Part shown: piece by piece, positions 22,864 to 26,176 of the stretch
Layout: each line of letters begins with the position of its first letter
Position numbering within the stretch: the stretch's first letter is position 1
Assembly: GCA_018221005.1 (NCBI GenBank)
Contig: JAAOXW010000017.1
Location: 1-26,176 of the forward strand
DNA length: 26,176 bases
Source of the DNA: Candidatus Altarchaeota archaeon
Lineage (GTDB): Archaea; SpSt-1190
Direction: 5' to 3'
Program-made: the position numbers and the translations under genes
Notes under the pieces: generated by a model
The model's database searches: none
Seen by the model: the letters and a program-made list of their open reading frames with translations, nothing else
Told to the model about the DNA's origin: nothing

Positions 22864-23940
22864 GTGGTGGAAGGGCAAACTAAGAAACTTGTGAAGTTGG
22901 GAAAAGATGTTGAAACTCGAATTTTTGACGGGGATAATCCCTTCATTGAGTTGCCAGTTCGAGGTAAGAGGAATGTTATCTGGGATCAAAAGGCAGGACT
23001 ACTTGGTCTTGGAGATAGTAAGAGTAAGAGACACTTCATCAACGTAGCACACGCCAAGAAATTTATGCAGACTCTCCTTGTAGGAGCTTTTGCAAAACAA
23101 TTGATGGATGAAAAAATTCACGCAAGTTTGAGGGAAGCCTACTACAGTTTGAAGCACACCATTAAAGAATCCAAGGAAAATACTTTTGACGAACAGAAGG
23201 AAAGTGATGATGTTTTTGTTGACCTTGAAGTTGCATTGGGTATTTTACGCGATCAACTCCACATTAATGCTGACAGACGCGGTGTTGCAGCGGGAAATGT
23301 GGTTATCAAAGACCGTGGCGACATAATCGACTGGAGCAAATTGGGAAGTGGCGGTTGGGCTATTCCTGGGAATGTTGAAGACCTTTCTATCGAAAGTGTG
23401 GATGCGGACTTTGTTTTGGTTGCTGAGAAAAATGCTACTTTTGATAGGCTCCACGAAGATAAATTTTGGAAGAAACATAACTGCGTTCTAGTTGGAACTC
23501 AAGGGCAAGCTGCCCGTGGTATCAGGCGATTAATTCACAGAATTTCTCACGAGTACAAATTACCTGTTTACGTATTCACAGATAGTGACCCATATGGTTG
23601 GTACATTTACAGTGTCATCAAGATGGGTAGTATGAACTTAGCTCATGCGAGTAAAGAGTTGGGAACACCTAAAGCACAATTCCTTGGACTGACAATTAGT
23701 GATATCTATGAATATGAGTTAGAGAACGCAGCTATTCGTGCAAGAGATGTTGACATTAGGCGTGCGAAGGAGTTACTCAAGTATCCCTGGTTCAAACACA
23801 AGGCATGGGAAGCTGAAATAAATTTGATGCTCAAGAAGAAAATCAAGGCCGAACAAGAGGCTCTAGCACAAAGGCACTTGAAATTTGTGAGTGAAACTTA
23901 TCTTCCGGAAAAAATTGAAGCTGGAAACTTTTTGCCTTAG
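22864..23940 (+). CDS. top6A: DNA topoisomerase VI subunit A (Spo11-like)
   Basis: DNA-cleaving subunit of the A2B2 type IIB topoisomerase that relaxes and decatenates DNA. 358 residues. The 5Y-CAP domain has the catalytic tyrosine in LREAYYS (Tyr94 by alignment to R-x-x-Y-Y). The Toprim domain has VLVAEKN (Glu188) and FTDSDPYGWY with Asp240 and Asp242 for magnesium. NADRRGVAAG and the GTQGQAARGIRRL segment are family-typical. The start is GTG at 22864, with GTG 22867 equally possible. The partner subunit B, usually adjacent in archaea, is not in the window, so the two subunits are unlinked or B lies elsewhere. Confidence 0.95.
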   Translation: MVEGQTKKLVKLGKDVETRIFDGDNPFIELPVRGKRNVIWDQKAGLLGLGDSKSKRHFINVAHAKKFMQTLLVGAFAKQLMDEKIHASLREAYYSLKHTIKESKENTFDEQKESDDVFVDLEVALGILRDQLHINADRRGVAAGNVVIKDRGDIIDWSKLGSGGWAIPGNVEDLSIESVDADFVLVAEKNATFDRLHEDKFWKKHNCVLVGTQGQAARGIRRLIHRISHEYKLPVYVFTDSDPYGWYIYSVIKMGSMNLAHASKELGTPKAQFLGLTISDIYEYELENAAIRARDVDIRRAKELLKYPWFKHKAWEAEINLMLKKKIKAEQEALAQRHLKFVSETYLPEKIEAGNFLP

Positions 23941-24419
23941 ATACCTTCGGGTTTCTTGGGTAGGGCTTGTGTTGTTATGTCCTCGGGCAGGGGAGGCACT
24001 TCTTCTGAACCATCTAGTCCAGTAAATTCCATGGGCAACTGCGCCATAATCCACGAGTTTAGCTCGTCGTTTTTTTTCAAAGTCTCAAGTGTAGTTTGGT
24101 TTGACAGTGTTCTATGTTCAGGAATGCCATCATTTTCCTTTCCCACTGCAAAAATCAAAGTAGTTCCCTTGCTGAAACCTTCTACTTTATTTAGGTCTAC
24201 TAATTTTCCTACTTCTTCTACTTCCTTAAACCAAAAGATTTGGTGTAATTTGAAACCTGTTAGCTGTTGTGAGATGCTACTAAGAAAAGAGTCCAAGACA
24301 CCCCTTATTGTATCCCTTTCCACATCATTTTCTTCATTACAGAAGACACAGATACTTCCAAAGAACTCTGCACCTTGCAGAAAGACATCTTGCGCAGAAT
24401 TCCATTTTGGGGTTTCCAT
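23937..24419 (-). CDS. Hypothetical acidic protein
   Basis: Not recognised. A 160-residue soluble, acidic protein with an alternating helix/strand look: FFGSICVFCNEE near residue 19 (CVFC), a helix RDTIRGVLDSFLSSISQQL (35-53), strand-like KLHQIFWFK (57-65) and TTLIFAVGK (86-94), then a Pro/Glu-rich tail. The ATG at 24419 has a TTTAATAG-type TATA box centred 26 bp upstream, and the 3' end overlaps top6A by 4 bp, as other convergent pairs here do. A similar-length frame on the plus strand has Ser-rich composition and no promoter, so I consider this strand the coding one. Confidence 0.72.
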   Translation of the reverse strand: METPKWNSAQDVFLQGAEFFGSICVFCNEENDVERDTIRGVLDSFLSSISQQLTGFKLHQIFWFKEVEEVGKLVDLNKVEGFSKGTTLIFAVGKENDGIPEHRTLSNQTTLETLKKNDELNSWIMAQLPMEFTGLDGSEEVPPLPEDITTQALPKKPEGI

Positions 24420-24440
24420 GACAAACCTTATTACTCCTAA

Positions 24441-24450
24441 CTATTAAATC
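24441..24450 (-). promoter_or_regulatory. TATA box of the hypothetical acidic protein gene
   Basis: The minus strand reads GATTTAATAG, centred 26-27 bp from ATG 24419. It supports both the strand and the start of that gene. Confidence 0.5.
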
Positions 24451-24454
24451 TTGG

Positions 24455-25048
24455 GTGTACGTTCGGCGAAGAGGATCTTTTAGATTCAGTAGAGTTGAGA
24501 TTAAGGAGCTAGCAATTGCTGCTTTGGCTATAACTTTAATTTTTGTTTGGCCCATCCAACCAACTACTGATTGGTTCATCGTCTTTGGCTTTTATCTCGT
24601 CTTTGTTGGTTTGGGTTTTACTCTGCACGAAGTTGCTCACAAGCTCATGGCACAGAGTTTGGGTGCATGGAGTGAATTTCGGATGTGGTCTCAAGGCCTT
24701 TTGTTTGCGCTCTTTATGAGAGTCATTGGAGGTCCAATATTTATTGCACCTGGCGCAACCCTATGGTCAAAACGTTTGGCAACCATCGACGATCATGGTA
24801 AGGTTGCTTTGGCAGGTCCAATCACTAATATTTTACTGGCCCTTATTTTTGTTGGCTTGGCCTTCATGATGCCTGTAATGGTCATTGGTGCATATGTGAA
24901 TCTTCAACTAGCGTTCTTCAATCTACTACCCTTCGGACCGCTTGATGGGGCCTCCATCTTCAGATGGAAGTGGTGGGTGTGGGCGAGTTCAATTGTAACA
25001 GTAATGCTTCTTCAACAAGTACTCCGTCAGATGGCCTTATTGGCTTGA
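24455..25048 (+). CDS. Site-2 protease-like membrane metalloprotease (M50 family)
   Basis: Intramembrane zinc protease fold, 197 residues. The zinc motif HEVAH is at 58-62 within a hydrophobic helix. The third ligand motif is FNLLPFGPLDG (155-165), where Asp164 is expected to bind zinc (family N-x-x-P-x-x-PLDG). AGPITN (120-125) is the S2P-type loop. About five to six hydrophobic segments are visible and no PDZ or CBS domain is attached, so this is a minimal core. Substrates could be membrane-bound regulators or signal-peptide remnants; none is evident nearby. The start is GTG at 24455. The 3' end overlaps the next convergent gene by 22 bp. Confidence 0.9.
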   Translation: MYVRRRGSFRFSRVEIKELAIAALAITLIFVWPIQPTTDWFIVFGFYLVFVGLGFTLHEVAHKLMAQSLGAWSEFRMWSQGLLFALFMRVIGGPIFIAPGATLWSKRLATIDDHGKVALAGPITNILLALIFVGLAFMMPVMVIGAYVNLQLAFFNLLPFGPLDGASIFRWKWWVWASSIVTVMLLQQVLRQMALLA

Positions 25049-25341
25049 TGAAGATAATTCCTAATTTGCTTGGCCAAAAACCGCTGCCTTTTTTCGAGAT
25101 GGGTTGCAAAGTCAAGTGCTTCCTGTAATTCATTTACTTCGATGGCCAGTAATGCGTAGTAATCATGATGTTTCACAATTTTTCTTACAAACGCATTCAC
25201 TGACAAAGATTCAACAGTCTCAAAGACTTTAGTTTCAAAGCGGGGCAACATTTCTGAAATGGCTTCCGGTGACAAAACCCCCGGTGCAAAAAACACCTGA
25301 ACTATTGCTGCACTTCCATTCCAATATTTTACTTGTGCCAT
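25027..25341 (-). CDS. Hypothetical protein
   Basis: Not recognised. A 104-residue, mainly alpha/beta protein: strand-like AAIVQVFFAPG near the N-terminus, a helix around ESLSVNAFVRKIVKHHDYYA with adjacent histidines (58-59), and a long C-terminal helix (EVNELQEALDFATHLEKRQRF) ending in basic residues. No signal peptide or membrane segment. It starts divergently from the uracil-DNA glycosylase, sharing one palindromic TATA box, and converges on the M50 protease gene. The shared promoter hints at co-expression with the glycosylase, which is inference only. Confidence 0.75.
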   Translation of the reverse strand: MAQVKYWNGSAAIVQVFFAPGVLSPEAISEMLPRFETKVFETVESLSVNAFVRKIVKHHDYYALLAIEVNELQEALDFATHLEKRQRFLAKQIRNYLHQANKAI

Positions 25342-25364
25342 GAAAGCTATTACGCGGGTTAAGG

Positions 25365-25370
25365 TTTAAA
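25365..25370. promoter_or_regulatory. Bidirectional palindromic TATA box (TTTAAA)
   Basis: TTTAAA within GGTTTAAAAGG is centred 26.5 bp from the ATG at 25341 on the minus strand and 25.5 bp from the GTG at 25393 on the plus strand. A single palindromic element is at the right distance for both divergent, leaderless genes; no other TATA is visible in the 51-bp gap. Confidence 0.6.
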
Positions 25371-25392
25371 AGGCGGGGATAACCATGCCACT

Positions 25393-25953
25393 GTGCTTGA
25401 TAACCTCCATGCGCAAATTACCACGTGTACTAATTGTTCACTCCACAAACTAAGGACCAATGCAGTTCCTGGTGAAGGTAATCCTAAGAGTGGAATTGTC
25501 ATAATTGGTGAGGCGCCAGGTCATTGGGAAGATGTTCAAGGCAAACCCTTTGTTGGACGTTCAGGAAAATTGCTTGACAAAACTTTGAATGGGGTTGGAC
25601 TCGACAGAACTAAAGTGTTCATAACCAATATTGTGAAATGTCGCCCCCCCGAAAATCGAAGGCCCAGTAAGGATGAAACAGAGACTTGTTCTACGTACAT
25701 TAATCAACAACTTGAGTTGATGGCCCCCCGTGTGATTATGCCTCTAGGCAATACTGCAGGGGAATGGCTCTTCAAAAAATATGGCCTAGATTGGCCGGGC
25801 GCAACTAAAGCCAACGGACAAAGTTATGAGGTGTCCACTCTATTTGGTAAACTTACAATTCTGCCTGCCTTCCATCCTGCAGCTATTCTTCGAAACCCCA
25901 ATAGAACTGAAGACTTTCAAGCAGTCTTCACCCAACTGAAAGCCCTTATTTAA
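25393..25953 (+). CDS. udg: Uracil-DNA glycosylase, family 4 (Fe-S)
   Basis: Excises uracil from DNA to start base-excision repair. 186 residues with the family-4 layout. The iron-sulfur cysteines are Cys12 and Cys15 (CTNC), Cys83 (VKCRPPENR) and Cys99. Motif 1 is GEAPGHWEDVQGKPFVG (39-55), where family 4 uses the GEAPG-x-x-E/Q loop, and motif 2 is HPAAILRNP (161-169). The GTG start at 25393 is backed by a TATA box 25-26 bp upstream. It overlaps the convergent ferredoxin by 8 bp. The alternative, a related family-5 enzyme, is less likely given the motif 1 sequence. Confidence 0.94.
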   Translation: MLDNLHAQITTCTNCSLHKLRTNAVPGEGNPKSGIVIIGEAPGHWEDVQGKPFVGRSGKLLDKTLNGVGLDRTKVFITNIVKCRPPENRRPSKDETETCSTYINQQLELMAPRVIMPLGNTAGEWLFKKYGLDWPGATKANGQSYEVSTLFGKLTILPAFHPAAILRNPNRTEDFQAVFTQLKALI

Positions 25954-26137
25954 TTTTAATGGCATTTACTGGACATGCTTCTGCGGCATCTTTAGCCAAG
26001 GCGACTTCTTCAGGCGTGCTTGGTTGTTTTTTAACTATGCTCTTCATGGTTGAGGAATCCATTTCAAAAAGGTCAGGTGCTAGTGCAACACACGCACCAC
26101 AACCAATACATTCGTCAGTTATTGAAACCTTAGTCAT
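25946..26137 (-). CDS. Single-cluster [4Fe-4S] ferredoxin
   Basis: A 63-residue electron carrier with CIGCGAC (Cys10, 13, 16) near the N-terminus and a fourth cysteine (Cys55) in ACPVNAI. One cluster is bound rather than the two of clostridial-type ferredoxins; this is the Thermotoga/Pyrococcus-like form. The frame opens at ATG 26152, but the TATA box at 26159-26165 is centred 25 bp from ATG 26137 and only 10 bp from 26152, so I choose 26137, giving MTKVSITDEC. It ends convergently inside udg (8-bp overlap). The redox partner is not identifiable from the window. Confidence 0.92.
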   Translation of the reverse strand: MTKVSITDECIGCGACVALAPDLFEMDSSTMKSIVKKQPSTPEEVALAKDAAEACPVNAIKIK

Positions 26138-26158
26138 AACTTGACCCTGCATCTGGGC

Positions 26159-26165
26159 TATAAAT
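26159..26165 (-). promoter_or_regulatory. TATA box of the ferredoxin gene
   Basis: The minus strand reads ATTTATA, centred 25 bp from ATG 26137. It fixes the shorter ferredoxin start and predicts a leaderless mRNA. Confidence 0.55.
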
Positions 26166-26176
26166 GGTTTGCCAAC

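Noticed and set aside
23956..24447. 163-codon open frame on the plus strand opposite the hypothetical acidic protein
   Set aside because: Composition is Ser/Phe-rich like an antisense translation, no promoter or SD precedes it, and the minus-strand frame has a TATA box at exact spacing.
1..26176. CRISPR array, IS element, integrase, toxin-antitoxin or defence genes
   Set aside because: No regularly spaced repeats, transposase or integrase motifs, terminal inverted repeats or recognisable defence domains were seen; all frames of useful length are housekeeping or small unknown genes.

Overview
The window reads as a compact archaeal chromosome segment. Box C/D RNP proteins (Nop5, fibrillarin), aRF1, deoxyhypusine synthase, L15e, membrane-anchored LonB, topoisomerase VI-A, tRNA methyltransferase Trm56 and archaeal RNase P proteins (Rpp30 and a small Pop5-like ORF) together leave little doubt about the domain. 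Several proteins are shorter than their usual relatives (aRF1, ValRS, the ADP-dependent sugar kinase, an ATP-grasp acyl-CoA synthetase subunit), and gene packing is extreme. That suggests a streamlined lineage such as a DPANN archaeon, but no rRNA or other decisive marker is present, so the phylum is inference. I see no tRNA, rRNA, IS element, prophage, CRISPR array or integron; no gap between genes reaches 300 bp.

Layout. (1) Positions 1-5375 hold a glycogen/sugar-phosphate block: the tail of a probable GH57 amylase, a eukaryote-type (GT3) glycogen synthase, a short ADP-dependent sugar kinase, a phosphohexomutase with an N-terminal zinc ribbon, and a sugar-phosphate nucleotidyltransferase. 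In principle these cover glucose -> glucose-6-P -> glucose-1-P -> NDP-glucose -> glucan and back. (2) 5406-9612: deoxyhypusine synthase, LonB and AsnRS. (3) 9662-11602: Nop5, a two-helix basic membrane protein, and fibrillarin, in one overlapping operon. (4) 11529-15125: a calcineurin-like phosphoesterase and ValRS on the minus strand. (5) 15235-19966: aRF1, a COG1325 RNA-binding protein, a PHP phosphoesterase, Trm56, Rpp30, S-adenosylhomocysteine hydrolase and Pop5; this is a translation/RNA-processing string resembling a rearranged archaeal exosome/RNase P neighbourhood. (6) 19963-22811, minus strand: DEAD-box helicase, a membrane protein, L15e and an ATP-grasp acyl-CoA synthetase subunit. 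(7) 22864-26137: Top6A, two unknown small proteins, an M50 site-2 protease, a family-4 uracil-DNA glycosylase and a ferredoxin.

Regulatory grammar. Nearly every promoter-proximal gene has a TATA-like element (TTTAAA, TATAAAT and variants) centred about 24-29 bp upstream of its start codon, which points to leaderless mRNAs, often with GTG starts. Several TATA boxes lie across the stop codon of the preceding gene, so gene strings that look like operons probably contain independent promoters. Operon-internal genes (the membrane protein after nop5, fibrillarin, COG1325) instead carry Shine-Dalgarno sequences of the GAGGTGA type. The DEAD-box helicase is the clear exception: it has a leader of roughly 30-55 nt and a strong SD. 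All eight convergent junctions overlap or are separated by at most 4 bp, so transcription must end inside opposing genes.

I did not find a clearly new defence or mobile system. The best leads are the zinc-ribbon phosphohexomutase in the glycogen block, the membrane protein embedded between nop5 and fibrillarin, the aRF1 lacking its domain-3 zinc mini-domain, and the promoter architecture.
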